From the NCBI GenBank assembly GCA_038214135.1, contig JBBQSD010000101.1, forward strand, positions 1 through 23,018: a stretch of DNA of 23,018 bases. The letters run 5' to 3'. Source of the DNA: JANLSE01 sp038214135 (GTDB lineage Bacteria > Chloroflexota > Chloroflexia > Chloroflexales > Roseiflexaceae). Numbering within the stretch: position 1 is the stretch's first letter; every line of letters starts with the position of its first letter. This document shows, piece after piece, positions 7,482 through 15,964 of this stretch. Made by a program: the position numbers and the translations under genes. Below the pieces are notes generated by a model that saw nothing but the letters and a program-made list of their open reading frames with translations, searched no databases and had not been told where the DNA came from.

Positions 7482-10400
7482 GTCGTGGGATCTTGCTCAA
7501 TTGCTGGGAGAATGAACGAGAAGGTACTGCCCGCACCAACCTGGCTATCCACCCAGATTCGCCCGTTATGCGCTTCAATCACCAGCTTACAGAATGTCAG
7601 ACCAAGGCCAGTGCCGCCCCGGCGTTCGCCAACCTGACCAAACTTGGCAAAGATTTTGTCGCGGTCTTTCGGAGCAATTCCAATGCCCTGGTCGCGAACG
7701 CATACAAGTATGCCATCTGGGCTTGGCCCAACCATTACCGTCACAACGCCACTCCGGCCGCTAAACTTGATCGCATTGGCGATCAGATTTTGAGCCACCC
7801 GCACGGTGAGTGCAGCATCCGCGTGGGCCATTGGTGTTGCTGGCTCGAAGTTTGTCGCAAGGATAATCCCGCGATCATGGGCCAGTGATGCCATCTGGCT
7901 TACGGCTCGCTCAATCAGTGGGCAGACATCAATTGCCGCAAGGCTGAGTGGCATACGCCCTGCCTCCAACCGGCTGATGTCCAGGAGCGTGTTAATCATT
8001 GCCAGCATCTGCTGCGAGCTATCGTTTGCAATGCTCAGAACGTGCTGCTGGCCGCCATTCATCTCGCCAGTAACGCCACGCATCAACATCTCGATCGATG
8101 CCATAACACTAGAGAGCGGGCTGCGCAGGTCGTGAACGATCATATGGGTCAGATCCTGGCGGAGCTTCTCGGATTCCTTGGCTTCGGTAATGTCGCGCAG
8201 CACGAGTAGCGCACCGCCATGGCTGTCGCCACTGCTCAATGCTCGAATAGCTGCCCATTCAAGCACCCGCCCACGCTGATTGCCAATTTCACCGCTGACA
8301 AACGCTTCCTGGCGATCAACCGCTGCCCCAAAGCCACGCTGGAATACTTGCCATTCTTCGGCAAACAGGCCTGCCTCCTGCTCCCAGTTGGCAAGAAACT
8401 GTTCGAGTGTCTGGCCGGTTGGATCCTCGTGGAGTTCGCATAATTCGCGCAGGCGCGCATTCACAACCGCCACCCGCCGATCAGCACCAACCAGCATGAT
8501 CCCTTCACGGGTTGATGCCAGCACCGATGCCATTTGATCACGAGCACTACTGACTGCGCTGAACAACAGCATGCTTTCGACCGAACTGGCGGCCTGTGTT
8601 GCAAACAATACGACGGTTTCGCGCTCTGGTGCGTCGGGTGGATTGTCGGTATACCCAACGCACAGATACCCAAGCGTTTCACGGGTTGCTCGCATTGGAA
8701 CAATCAGGAGTGCCTGTGTGCCAAGCTTTGTTATGGCTTGTGGGAGATCTTTGGTTACGAGTTCCGGGCGGCCTGTTTCGGCAACATGGCGAATCTGTGG
8801 AATCAGTGTCTGCTCATCGGAGAGCGTTGGCCCGACCGTGATAGCGACCCGCCATTCGTTGCCATGGCGCAACAGCATCCAAGCCCCAAGTGCGCCAGTC
8901 ATCTCAACAACACCGCGGGTCGTCATGCGGTAGATTTCATCCGGGCTACGCAGGCTGGTGTTGATCGCCATCCCCAGGGCGTTGAGCGCGGTGAGGCTAC
9001 GAAGGTTATGCTGAAGTTGATCATTGATTCGCACGAGATCCTGGGCGCGTCTGGCCAATGCCTGATCGACTTGAGCAAAGCGTCTGGCATTCTCGATCGC
9101 GATCACGGCATAATCGGCGAGTGCTTCGAGCAGGCGGCGATCCTCATCGGTGAATGGGCTATTATCGCGGCGGTTGATAACCTCAATCACGCCAAGCGCG
9201 CCACTTAATCCCCGCAATGGTACGGCCAGCATACGGCGGGTTGTATACCCAGTCGAACGATCAGTGGTCGAGTCGAAACGGCCATCGCGCTGGGCATCAT
9301 TCACAATAATCGATTGGCCGCTGGTGATGACATATCCAGCGATGCCGGTGCCACGTGGCAGGCGTAATCCACGCAATTGATTGCCAACTGGGCCAGTGGT
9401 ATAGGCGAACACAAGATCGCCACTTGGTTCTTCGGTGAGCAGTAGTGAGCCCTCTTCGACCTCAAGCAGGCGGGTGACCTGATCCATAATCGCCGATGGG
9501 ATCTGCTCGAAATCCAGCCAGGATGTGATTGTTCGCCCAATCCGGTTAAGGATCGTCAGTTGGCGGGCCTGATGCTCACTTCTGCGATACAGGCGGGCAT
9601 TTTCAATTGCAACAGCTGCCTGACTCGCAATTGTTGTCAGTAGATTAACATGCTCGGCCTGGTAGCGATGCCCATTTCGGCTGGATGCCGTCATGATTCC
9701 TACCACCTGGTCGCGGGCGATCAATGGCACGCCAATCCAGGCATGGCCAACCGGCAGCCCTGCAATTGGGTATGGTGCCACGCCACGGCGGTCACATTCC
9801 ACGAGATAGTCGTCGGTGAGGATCGGCTGCCGTTCACGCAACACCAGCCCGCCAAGCCCAAGCCGTGTCGACCAGCGATCATGCAGGTGGCGACGCTCAC
9901 CATCCACAATAATATAGGCAAGATCGAGTGTGCCAGTATCTGGCTCGTTGAGTGCAATGAAGAAATCGCGTGCCGAAATAACCCGGCTTGTTGCGGTATA
10001 GATCGATTCAAGCAGGGCGTCCAGATCAAGCGTGCCGCTGATATGCTGCCCCACGGTGGCAAGCGTCTGAAGTTGGGTAACACGCTCATCACGATGGTTC
10101 ATCATCTCGATCATGGACAGGGCAGCACTGGCTTGCGCGGCAATGGCGATTGCAACACTACGGTGTGTCTCATTCCAGGCAGCACTATGCTGGAAGACAA
10201 TCCATCCTGCGAGCATCTGCCGAGCCATTAATGGCAACCATACATCCTGGGATTGCTCATCGATACTGTGAATCATGATCTGGCCAGCAGCGAGCTTATC
10301 GACAATATCGGGCGCTGGTTGGTGAATCTGGTGCCCAATGAACCCGAAGACCTGCTGGCGAGGAGGGCTGCCCCAGACGAGTTGGGCCGTGGTTGGGGCA

Positions 10401-10615
10401 AAACATTGTTCAATCACCGCAAGGCAGCAGTTCACACCAGCTTCAAGCGTGGCGGTTGACGCCAGATCAGTGCTGAGTTGCGCGATCAGGCGCAATGCAG
10501 TAGCTTCAAACCCTCGATGTTCAGCTGTACTGCTTTGTAGGATGTCAGGCTCCGACGGTTGGTTAAACGGAGCAGCAATTGTTGTGGCTTGCTCTTGCAC
10601 GATGATTATCTGCAC
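7454..10615 (-). CDS. Cytosolic multi-GAF/PAS hybrid-less sensor histidine kinase
   Basis: A 1053-residue histidine kinase with no membrane helix. Domain order: a degenerate GAF (about 40-170), GAF (182-342), GAF (352-512), GAF (540-685), PAS (about 695-805), HisKA dimerisation domain with phosphoacceptor His828 in MIVHDLRSP, and a HATPase catalytic domain (N box NLIANAIKFSG from 943, DQGIGI near 975, GGTGLGL from 1000). GAF and PAS domains sense small ligands or redox state inside the cell; the signals here are unknown. There is no receiver domain and no response regulator gene nearby, so the partner is elsewhere. The start is GTG 10615, 5 nt downstream of a TATAAG hexamer, with a further extended -10 (TGGTAAAAT) at 10654-10646. 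The 3' end overlaps the convergent MBL gene by 28 bp, so no separate terminators fit between them. Confidence 0.93.
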   Translation of the reverse strand: MQIIIVQEQATTIAAPFNQPSEPDILQSSTAEHRGFEATALRLIAQLSTDLASTATLEAGVNCCLAVIEQCFAPTTAQLVWGSPPRQQVFGFIGHQIHQPAPDIVDKLAAGQIMIHSIDEQSQDVWLPLMARQMLAGWIVFQHSAAWNETHRSVAIAIAAQASAALSMIEMMNHRDERVTQLQTLATVGQHISGTLDLDALLESIYTATSRVISARDFFIALNEPDTGTLDLAYIIVDGERRHLHDRWSTRLGLGGLVLRERQPILTDDYLVECDRRGVAPYPIAGLPVGHAWIGVPLIARDQVVGIMTASSRNGHRYQAEHVNLLTTIASQAAVAIENARLYRRSEHQARQLTILNRIGRTITSWLDFEQIPSAIMDQVTRLLEVEEGSLLLTEEPSGDLVFAYTTGPVGNQLRGLRLPRGTGIAGYVITSGQSIIVNDAQRDGRFDSTTDRSTGYTTRRMLAVPLRGLSGALGVIEVINRRDNSPFTDEDRRLLEALADYAVIAIENARRFAQVDQALARRAQDLVRINDQLQHNLRSLTALNALGMAINTSLRSPDEIYRMTTRGVVEMTGALGAWMLLRHGNEWRVAITVGPTLSDEQTLIPQIRHVAETGRPELVTKDLPQAITKLGTQALLIVPMRATRETLGYLCVGYTDNPPDAPERETVVLFATQAASSVESMLLFSAVSSARDQMASVLASTREGIMLVGADRRVAVVNARLRELCELHEDPTGQTLEQFLANWEQEAGLFAEEWQVFQRGFGAAVDRQEAFVSGEIGNQRGRVLEWAAIRALSSGDSHGGALLVLRDITEAKESEKLRQDLTHMIVHDLRSPLSSVMASIEMLMRGVTGEMNGGQQHVLSIANDSSQQMLAMINTLLDISRLEAGRMPLSLAAIDVCPLIERAVSQMASLAHDRGIILATNFEPATPMAHADAALTVRVAQNLIANAIKFSGRSGVVTVMVGPSPDGILVCVRDQGIGIAPKDRDKIFAKFGQVGERRGGTGLGLTFCKLVIEAHNGRIWVDSQVGAGSTFSFILPAIEQDPTTYNRTSSPS

Positions 10616-10645
10616 TAATTCTTATATGCGTGTAATTTTAACGGT

Positions 10646-10654
10646 ATTTTACCA
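10646..10654 (-). promoter_or_regulatory. Candidate extended -10 of the histidine kinase gene
   Basis: On the minus strand TGGTAAAAT would start transcription near 10639, leaving about 24 nt before the GTG. A second hexamer, TATAAG at 10626-10621, would give a leaderless transcript. Neither start has a Shine-Dalgarno sequence. Confidence 0.35.
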
Positions 10655-10759
10655 CATTCCCCGGCGCTTGACAAAAGCATACTGGATAGTAACACAATGC
10701 GGGGCCAAAGGCGCGAATGCCTTGGTCCTGCAATTACCGATCAACAAGTGATTTTGGCG

Positions 10760-11254
10760 CTAATCGCCGGGAGCTTCCTCGCGGCGGCGAATCTGTTCGA
10801 GATTCTGGCGTTGCACCCAGAGTGGTGGCACAGCATAGAACGCACGCTCGGCATCGGTCGTCTGCTCATCGACGCCGCCAAGCGACCAATGGCCCTGTTC
10901 ACGCACGAATTGTGTGCCAAAGCGTTGTGGCTGCCCGCGGGCAATCAGCCCTCGATCCCATGCAGCAGCAAAAACCGACCACGCTCGCTCTTCGCCATCG
11001 TGTGCGGAGGAACGAGCAAGTTGGCGAGCAAGATCAAAGTGACCAATTTCCTCACCATAGAGCATAACAAGCGCGGCATAGTAATGATCTTCTGGCGATT
11101 GGACAGCCCCGGCGGCGTACAGCGATACCACGCGCTCGCGGCGGCGCTTTCCATTCCGCACACGCTCTTGCCCCTCAGCTTCGAGATTGCTGAGTTGCTC
11201 TTCGGCAAGGCGCTCAAGCTCTTTGCTTGGGTCTTCCTGGCTGCGCGGATCCAT
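10760..11254 (-). CDS. DUF6624-like hypothetical protein
   Basis: This 164-residue soluble protein has a charged N-terminus (residues 1-40, rich in Arg and Glu, probably helical). It is followed by a conserved-looking core: EDHYYAALVMLYGEEIGHFDLARQLA, a helix ending AAAWDRGLIARGQPQRFGTQFV, and the closing DAERAFYAVPPL. The DRxLxxxGxPQxFGTQ pattern is what I associate with the DUF6624 family, whose function is unknown; the family name is from memory. ATG 11254 has GGAGG 4 nt upstream. It lies 45 bp downstream of gcvPB but has its own extended -10 promoter over the gcvPB stop codon, so it need not belong to the glycine cleavage operon. Confidence 0.72.
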   Translation of the reverse strand: MDPRSQEDPSKELERLAEEQLSNLEAEGQERVRNGKRRRERVVSLYAAGAVQSPEDHYYAALVMLYGEEIGHFDLARQLARSSAHDGEERAWSVFAAAWDRGLIARGQPQRFGTQFVREQGHWSLGGVDEQTTDAERAFYAVPPLWVQRQNLEQIRRREEAPGD

Positions 11255-11289
11255 CCATCCTCCATAGTATGCGTGTGCCGTATCGGCTA

Positions 11290-11298
11290 ATTATACCA
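11290..11298 (-). promoter_or_regulatory. Extended -10 promoter of the DUF6624-like gene
   Basis: On the minus strand TGGTATAAT is a perfect -10 with TGn extension, immediately after the gcvPB stop codon. Transcription would start near 11283, 29 nt before the ATG, leaving room for the GGAGG box. Confidence 0.6.
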
Positions 11299-11299
11299 C

Positions 11300-12784
11300 C
11301 TACACGATAAGTAGCGTTGCAATCTTGGCAGGGTCGTACTTCAGAATTGGCTGCCGTGCGGCCCGCACTTCATCGACACGCCGTACCGGTGCTGTTGTTG
11401 GAGCCTGATGCAAGATCTCAATATCTTCTGCTGCCTCCTGTGCGATCATCAGCATCGCATCACAAAAGGCATCAAGGGTCTGCTTGTTCTCAGTTTCGGT
11501 TGGCTCGATCATCAATGCTTCAGGAACAATCAGAGGAAAATAGACTGTTGGCGGATGGAAGCCATAGTCGATCAATCGCTTTGCGATATCGAGTGTACGA
11601 ACATCTGGTGCCTCGGCCAGTTTCCCCATCAACACGGTTTCATGCATGCAGGTTCGGTCAATCGCCGGTGGGTAAACATGCTTTAATCGCGCTTGAATGT
11701 AATTCGCATTCAGCACGGCTGTCTCGCTGACCTCACGCAGCCCCTTTGCGCCAAGTGTCCGAATATAGGTCCACGCCCGCACCAGCATGCCAAAATTGCC
11801 CCAGAATGTTTTGACCTGGCCAATCGATTTTTCTGGTTGTGTAAAGTAATATGTTTGCTTGCCATTCGTTTCTGTGCGAACAGCCACCAGTGGGCCGGGC
11901 AAGAATGGGGCTAGCACAGCCGAACAGCCAACGGCACCTGAGCCTGGGCCGCCGCCACCATGGGGTGTTGTAAAGGTCTTATGCAGATTATAATGCATGA
12001 AATCGAAGCCAATGTTTCCTGGTTTGGCAATACCAAGAATAGCGTTGAAGTTGGCACCATCGCCATACATCAACCCGCCAGCTGCGTGGACGAGCGCGGC
12101 GACTTCCTGAACTTGTTCCTCGAACAGGCCAATCGTGTTTGGGTTGGTCAGCATCAGGCCAGCGGTTCGGGGCGAGAGTTTTGCTTTGAGATCAGCGAGA
12201 TCGACATTACCTCGTGTATCGCCCTTGATCTCAACAACCCTGAACCCAGCCATTGCGGCAGTTGCCGGGTTGGTGCCATGGGCCGAATCGGGCACCAGAA
12301 TCTCATTGCGATCAGCATCGCCGCGATCCAGATGATAGGCACGGAACGCCAGAATGCCGGTTAATTCGCCCTGTGCGCCAGCGGCTGGTTGCAGCGACAC
12401 CGCATCGAAGCCGGAGATTTCGCCAAGATAGTGTTGCAATTCATACATGAGCCGCAACGCGCCCTGTGAGAGCGCCTCGCCCTGTAATGGATGGGCATCA
12501 CCAAAGCCTGCCAATCGGGCCGCTTCTTCGTGAATTTTGGGATTGTACTTCATGGTACAACTGCCAAGCGGATAGAAATTGGTGTCGATACACATATTCC
12601 GCTGTGAAATACGGGTAAAATGGCGAATGACCTCTGGCTCAGTCAGTTCGGGTAGTTTAGCCAGCTGATCACTGCGCAATAATGCTGTGGGGAGATCGGC
12701 GGTGGGAACATCGAGTTCCGGCAGATTCACCCCGATCTTTCCAGGGTTCGATAGTTCAAAGATTGGCGCTTCGTAGGTTTCCAT
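11300..12784 (-). CDS. gcvPB: Glycine dehydrogenase (decarboxylating) subunit 2 (P-protein beta part)
   Basis: This is the C-terminal half of the split P-protein (494 residues). With GcvPA it forms the PLP enzyme that decarboxylates glycine and transfers the aminomethyl group to lipoyl-GcvH. The PLP lysine is Lys269 in the motif HYNLHKTFTTPHGGGGPG. The N-terminus (METYEAPIFELSNPGK) and the GSCTMKYNPK segment are typical of GcvPB. The frame stays open upstream to 13024, but that stretch translates a dispersed intergenic repeat (ILSEAKNL and a GC-rich palindrome), so ATG 12784 is the real start, with AGAGGA about 11 nt upstream. It is the last gene of the glycine cleavage operon, separated from the preceding pseudokinase gene by a 214-bp repeat-filled gap. 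Confidence 0.95.
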   Translation of the reverse strand: METYEAPIFELSNPGKIGVNLPELDVPTADLPTALLRSDQLAKLPELTEPEVIRHFTRISQRNMCIDTNFYPLGSCTMKYNPKIHEEAARLAGFGDAHPLQGEALSQGALRLMYELQHYLGEISGFDAVSLQPAAGAQGELTGILAFRAYHLDRGDADRNEILVPDSAHGTNPATAAMAGFRVVEIKGDTRGNVDLADLKAKLSPRTAGLMLTNPNTIGLFEEQVQEVAALVHAAGGLMYGDGANFNAILGIAKPGNIGFDFMHYNLHKTFTTPHGGGGPGSGAVGCSAVLAPFLPGPLVAVRTETNGKQTYYFTQPEKSIGQVKTFWGNFGMLVRAWTYIRTLGAKGLREVSETAVLNANYIQARLKHVYPPAIDRTCMHETVLMGKLAEAPDVRTLDIAKRLIDYGFHPPTVYFPLIVPEALMIEPTETENKQTLDAFCDAMLMIAQEAAEDIEILHQAPTTAPVRRVDEVRAARQPILKYDPAKIATLLIV

Positions 12785-12825
12785 GTAGTATCGATTCCTC
12801 TCAGGATGTAATGCTCTATGTATCA

Positions 12826-12851
12826 GATTCTTCGCTTCGCTCAGAATGACA
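12826..12851. repeat. Dispersed intergenic repeat (GCTTCGCTCAGAATGACA type)
   Basis: The segment contains TTCGCTTCGCTCAGAATGAC, a palindromic interspersed sequence (ATTCT/AGAAT ends) that I recognise as frequent between genes in many bacterial genomes, where it yields the spurious peptide ILSEAKNL. It explains the false N-terminal extension of the gcvPB frame. Confidence 0.6.
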
Positions 12852-12933
12852 TGGGCAACGTCTGTTTGATACGTATTGAACCACTCTTTATGGCAAAAAC
12901 CTATCGGTCTTGGTTCAGTAGTTCTTCCCTCAC

Positions 12934-12985
12934 CCTGCTGCGCTCCCTCTCTCCCATTGGGAGAGGGGCCGGGGATGAGGGCGGT
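12934..12985. repeat. GC-rich palindromic repeat in the gap before gcvPB
   Basis: The core is CTCTCCCA-T-TGGGAGAG at 12949-12965, set within a wider CCCTCACCC...GGGATGAGGG inverted pair. It is a REP-like element that could form a strong hairpin inside the glycine cleavage transcript, upstream of gcvPB. Confidence 0.6.
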
Positions 12986-12998
12986 TCTCGGCCATCGG

Positions 12999-13922
12999 TT
13001 ATGTGAGGCGCACCAGTGCGCCAAGAATCCGCCGATTGCGCTCGCGTTCGTTCACATCGCCTGCTCGATGGGCAATAATCACCCGATCCAAGGCAAGTAG
13101 CATCCGATATGGTCGCAGAATGCCCTCGCGCACCTGCTCATAGGTTCGGGGGGTCAGTTCATCGTAGGTGTTGCCATACCCGACCCGTAGAGCGAAGCAG
13201 GCCGCAGAACGGGCTGTTTCGAGAAAGATCGTGTGATCCCAGGCGGGTGCCCAGCCCAGCGATTGTTCCCAACCAAGGATGCCAGAAATCGACCAATTCT
13301 CGCGCCCTTGGCGTACCAGGATTGTGTTGAGCGCGAAACCGCCGCATGTTAATGCTGCCTGTGTTCCAATTGGCAGAAACCGTTCATCGAACCATTCCAG
13401 GAGCTCGGCTGCTTGCTGCTCATCCAGCAGACCAAATGCTTGGGCCTGCTGGATGCCATAATTGAGCCGTGCAAGCCCATATTCGCGCTCGGTTGTTATT
13501 ACATCGGTGTTGCCAAGCGCTCCATAGGTTTCGCAGGCCAGGCGATGGATTCGATAGGCAATTTCTCCCAATCGCCGGCCGATCTCATTCAGGTGCTCGT
13601 CGTTCATGCGCGGCAGGCATTGGTCGAGTGGTTCGCCAGCCAATGGTTCTGCGAGAAGGCATGGCTGCCCCGTCAGATCGCCCGTTGCGTCGCTGGCCCG
13701 CAGTACTGGCAATGGCAGATCGACTTCACCGCGTAGCCGCCGTATGGCTGTAACGGCAGTTGTTGCTGCATCGCGATCGGCAAACATGTGCAGATCAAGC
13801 TTCTCACCACTAACGAGGCTGAGTGCCACCCGATTACGGGGCAGTTCACGGTATTCGCGCAGCTTCTCGCCTGGTAGCGCCGTTGCGACGATTGTTTCTA
13901 GTTGTTCGCGGGTGAGTGGCAT
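12999..13922 (-). CDS. APH/kinase-fold protein with degenerate active site (putative pseudokinase) inside the glycine cleavage operon
   Basis: This 307-residue soluble protein resembles the aminoglycoside phosphotransferase/choline kinase fold. It has an N-lobe (about 1-95), a hinge LLAEPLAGEPL (89-99), the helix LGEIAYRIHRL (118-128), then a catalytic-loop-like LTCGGFALNTILV (191-203) and a metal-loop-like ISGILGWE (212-219). In active enzymes the loop reads HGDxxxxN and the second motif GIxDWE. Here the positions equivalent to His, Asp and Asn are Cys193, Gly195 and Thr200, and the DWE Asp is Gly217. I therefore infer loss of phosphotransfer activity and perhaps a binding or scaffolding role. 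The ATG directly follows the gcvPA TAG with no gap; AGGA inside the gcvPA end serves as ribosome binding site, so translation is coupled. The family is inferred from motif layout only. Confidence 0.75.
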   Translation of the reverse strand: MPLTREQLETIVATALPGEKLREYRELPRNRVALSLVSGEKLDLHMFADRDAATTAVTAIRRLRGEVDLPLPVLRASDATGDLTGQPCLLAEPLAGEPLDQCLPRMNDEHLNEIGRRLGEIAYRIHRLACETYGALGNTDVITTEREYGLARLNYGIQQAQAFGLLDEQQAAELLEWFDERFLPIGTQAALTCGGFALNTILVRQGRENWSISGILGWEQSLGWAPAWDHTIFLETARSAACFALRVGYGNTYDELTPRTYEQVREGILRPYRMLLALDRVIIAHRAGDVNERERNRRILGALVRLT

Positions 13923-15257
13923 CTATATTCCTGCAAGTACGCCAATCAGTGCATCGATTTCGGCGCGGCTGTTCATCTCTGTGACACATAGTACCATGGC
14001 GTTGCGAAGCGCCGGATCAGTCTGCTCCAGATCATAGCCGCCAATAATGCCCTGCTCGTGCAATGCCGCATTAATCTCGGCGACGGGCCGTGGGCATTCG
14101 ACAACAAATTCCTTGAAGAATGGGCCACGGTTCTGCACAGTAAAACCTGGCAGCTGGCCGATCTGGTCGGCAGCATAATGTGCACGATGGTAGCACAACT
14201 CTGCCACCTTCTGAATGCCCTGGCGGCCCATCAGGCTCAGATAGACGGCAGCAGCCGTTGCCATGAGGCCCTGATTCGTGCAGATATTGCTGGTGGCACG
14301 CTCGCGGCGAATATCCTGCTCACGGGCACGCAATGTCAGCACATAGGCCAGTTTACCTTCTAGATCGCGGGTTGCGCCAACAACGCGCCCAGCAATTTTA
14401 TGAACATACTGCTGCTTGCAGCAGAAGATCCCTAGATAGGGGCCGCCGAATGAGAGCCCGACGCCAAGCGGCTGGCCCTCGGCGGTTGCAATATCGGCAC
14501 CCGATTCGCCTGGTGTCTGGAACAAGCCCAATGCGATTGGATCGAAGTGTGAGACGAGCAGTGCGCCTGCGGCGTGGGCAGCATCGGCCAATGGCTTGAT
14601 ATCGTGCAGTGTACCAAAGAAATCCGGGCTTTGTACGATCAGTGCCGCAGTGCTTGAATCAACCAGTTTGGCCACATCAGCCAGGCTGGCCGCCGGGTTC
14701 TCATCACCAATGACGTGTAACCCCGCGCCCTGCAGTAGTGTTCGAATCACGGCCCGATATTGCGGATTCACACTTGGTGCAACAACGATTGTGCGCCGGT
14801 TGCGACCAATCGCGGCGGCCATGATTGCCGCTTCCGCCAGGGCGGTGCCGCCATCATAGTGTGAGGCATTGGCCACGTCCATGCCCGTTAAGGCACAGAT
14901 CAGGCTCTGGTATTCGAAGATCGCCTGGAGCGTGCCCTGGCTCACCTCTGGCTGATAGGGCGTATAGGCCGTGTAGAACTCGGCACGGCGCAGGATCTGA
15001 TCGACAGCACTTGGAACGAAGTGATTATAGGCACCAGCACCAAGAAACATGCTGTTGCGGGCAGCGCTACCATTCAGGTTTGCGCGGGCGGCTAGTTCAC
15101 GCCGCAGTTCGATTTCGGAGATCGGGCGTGGCAGATCGAGCTTCGGGAAACGGGCGCTCTCTGGTACTGCTGCAAACAGATCCTCAAGCCGTTCAACGCC
15201 AATCGTTTGCAGCATCTCGGCGCGTTCAGTATCGGTGATCGAGATATAATGTGACAT
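13923..15257 (-). CDS. gcvPA: Glycine dehydrogenase (decarboxylating) subunit 1 (P-protein alpha part)
   Basis: This is the N-terminal half of the split glycine decarboxylase (444 residues, usual length). It pairs with GcvPB to form the PLP enzyme of the glycine cleavage system. Recognisable blocks include MSHYISITDTERAEML at the start, the FLGAGAYNHFVPSAVDQI segment, YTPYQPEVSQGTLQAIFEYQ and DVANASHYDGGTALAEA. The PLP lysine is in the partner subunit, as expected. ATG 15257 has a modest purine box (GAAGAG) about 9 nt upstream. The stop codon is contiguous with the start of the pseudokinase gene. A 152-bp spacer containing an imperfect inverted repeat separates it from gcvH. Confidence 0.96.
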   Translation of the reverse strand: MSHYISITDTERAEMLQTIGVERLEDLFAAVPESARFPKLDLPRPISEIELRRELAARANLNGSAARNSMFLGAGAYNHFVPSAVDQILRRAEFYTAYTPYQPEVSQGTLQAIFEYQSLICALTGMDVANASHYDGGTALAEAAIMAAAIGRNRRTIVVAPSVNPQYRAVIRTLLQGAGLHVIGDENPAASLADVAKLVDSSTAALIVQSPDFFGTLHDIKPLADAAHAAGALLVSHFDPIALGLFQTPGESGADIATAEGQPLGVGLSFGGPYLGIFCCKQQYVHKIAGRVVGATRDLEGKLAYVLTLRAREQDIRRERATSNICTNQGLMATAAAVYLSLMGRQGIQKVAELCYHRAHYAADQIGQLPGFTVQNRGPFFKEFVVECPRPVAEINAALHEQGIIGGYDLEQTDPALRNAMVLCVTEMNSRAEIDALIGVLAGI

Positions 15258-15273
15258 GGTTTACTCTTCTTGT

Positions 15274-15404
15274 AAGCTTTCAGCTCTCAGCCATCAGCCA
15301 TCAGGAGATCATCCAGAGTGCTGTTATTTTAGCCAGAACGGTGATCGTTCGCCAAAAATCTGGCATCAAAATACTGAAAGCTGAAAGCTGACGGCTGAGG
15401 GCTT
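15274..15404. repeat. Imperfect inverted repeat of TCAGCNN heptads between gcvH and gcvPA
   Basis: The arms at 15274-15304 and 15374-15404 are each 31 nt and match as reverse complements at 23 positions. Each arm is built of TCAGCNN heptads in tandem. Such heptad runs also occur at 15825-15846, 15928-15950 and 2508-2525. In RNA the arms could fold into a long stem between two operon genes. Confidence 0.55.
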
Positions 15405-15409
15405 ATGCT

Positions 15410-15796
15410 CTAGTGCTTGATCGAATCCACAAACGCCTCGTAGGCTGCTGCATCAATCAGCGGGCCATCGGCAGAAACCTTGATTTTCAACATCCAACCA
15501 GCACCATATGGGTCGCTATTGATCAGCTCTGGTGTGTCCATCAGGGTACTATTGACAGCCATGATCGTTCCCGATACCGGCAGATACAGATCCGAGGCAG
15601 CCTTGACAGACTCGACCGCACCGAAGATCGTTTCTGCTTCCAGTGTTGCGCCCTCCGCAGGCAGATCGATATAGACAACATCGCCAAGGGCATCCTGGGC
15701 ATAATCAGTAATTCCAATAATGGCCTGATCGCCATCGAAACGAACCCATTCGTGCGTTTTTGTGTACTTGAGTTCGCCTGGGGTATTGAATGACAT
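15410..15796 (-). CDS. gcvH: Glycine cleavage system H protein (lipoyl carrier)
   Basis: This 128-residue lipoyl-domain protein shuttles the methylamine group between the P, T and L proteins. The lipoylated lysine is Lys65 in the conserved ESVKAASDLY motif. The start LKYTKTHEWV, the glycine-rich IGITDYAQDALGDVVYIDLP strand and the C-terminal DPYGAGWMLKIK block are all canonical, and the length is normal. AAGGAG lies 7 nt before the ATG. It is the second gene of the operon, between gcvT and gcvPA. No L-protein gene (dihydrolipoyl dehydrogenase) or lipoate ligase is in the window. Confidence 0.97.
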   Translation of the reverse strand: MSFNTPGELKYTKTHEWVRFDGDQAIIGITDYAQDALGDVVYIDLPAEGATLEAETIFGAVESVKAASDLYLPVSGTIMAVNSTLMDTPELINSDPYGAGWMLKIKVSADGPLIDAAAYEAFVDSIKH

Positions 15797-15824
15797 ACCT
15801 ATGCTCCTTCAGTGTTGAGCCGTC

Positions 15825-15950
15825 AGCCAGCAGCTTTCAGCTTTGACGCAGGGTAAAATCTGTGGATGTCCTGGTTCATCCACACCATGGGTGGCTGGTA
15901 TGTTCTCATACGTGTATCTTCAGCGCTCCTGAAGGCTGAAAGCTGAATGC
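15825..15950. repeat. Heptad-repeat tracts in the gcvT-gcvH spacer
   Basis: Two short tracts of the TCAGCNN/NNGCTGA type lie at 15825-15846 and 15928-15950 in opposite orientation, forming an imperfect inverted pair. They repeat the arrangement in the gcvH-gcvPA spacer. The remainder of the 168-bp spacer shows nothing else. Confidence 0.45.
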
Positions 15951-15964
15951 CCAATGCTACGTAG

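Noticed and set aside
12785..13024. N-terminal extension of the gcvPB frame to 574 residues
   Set aside because: The extra 80 codons translate intergenic repeats (ILSEAKNL and a GC-rich palindrome); family homology starts at METYEAP, ATG 12784.
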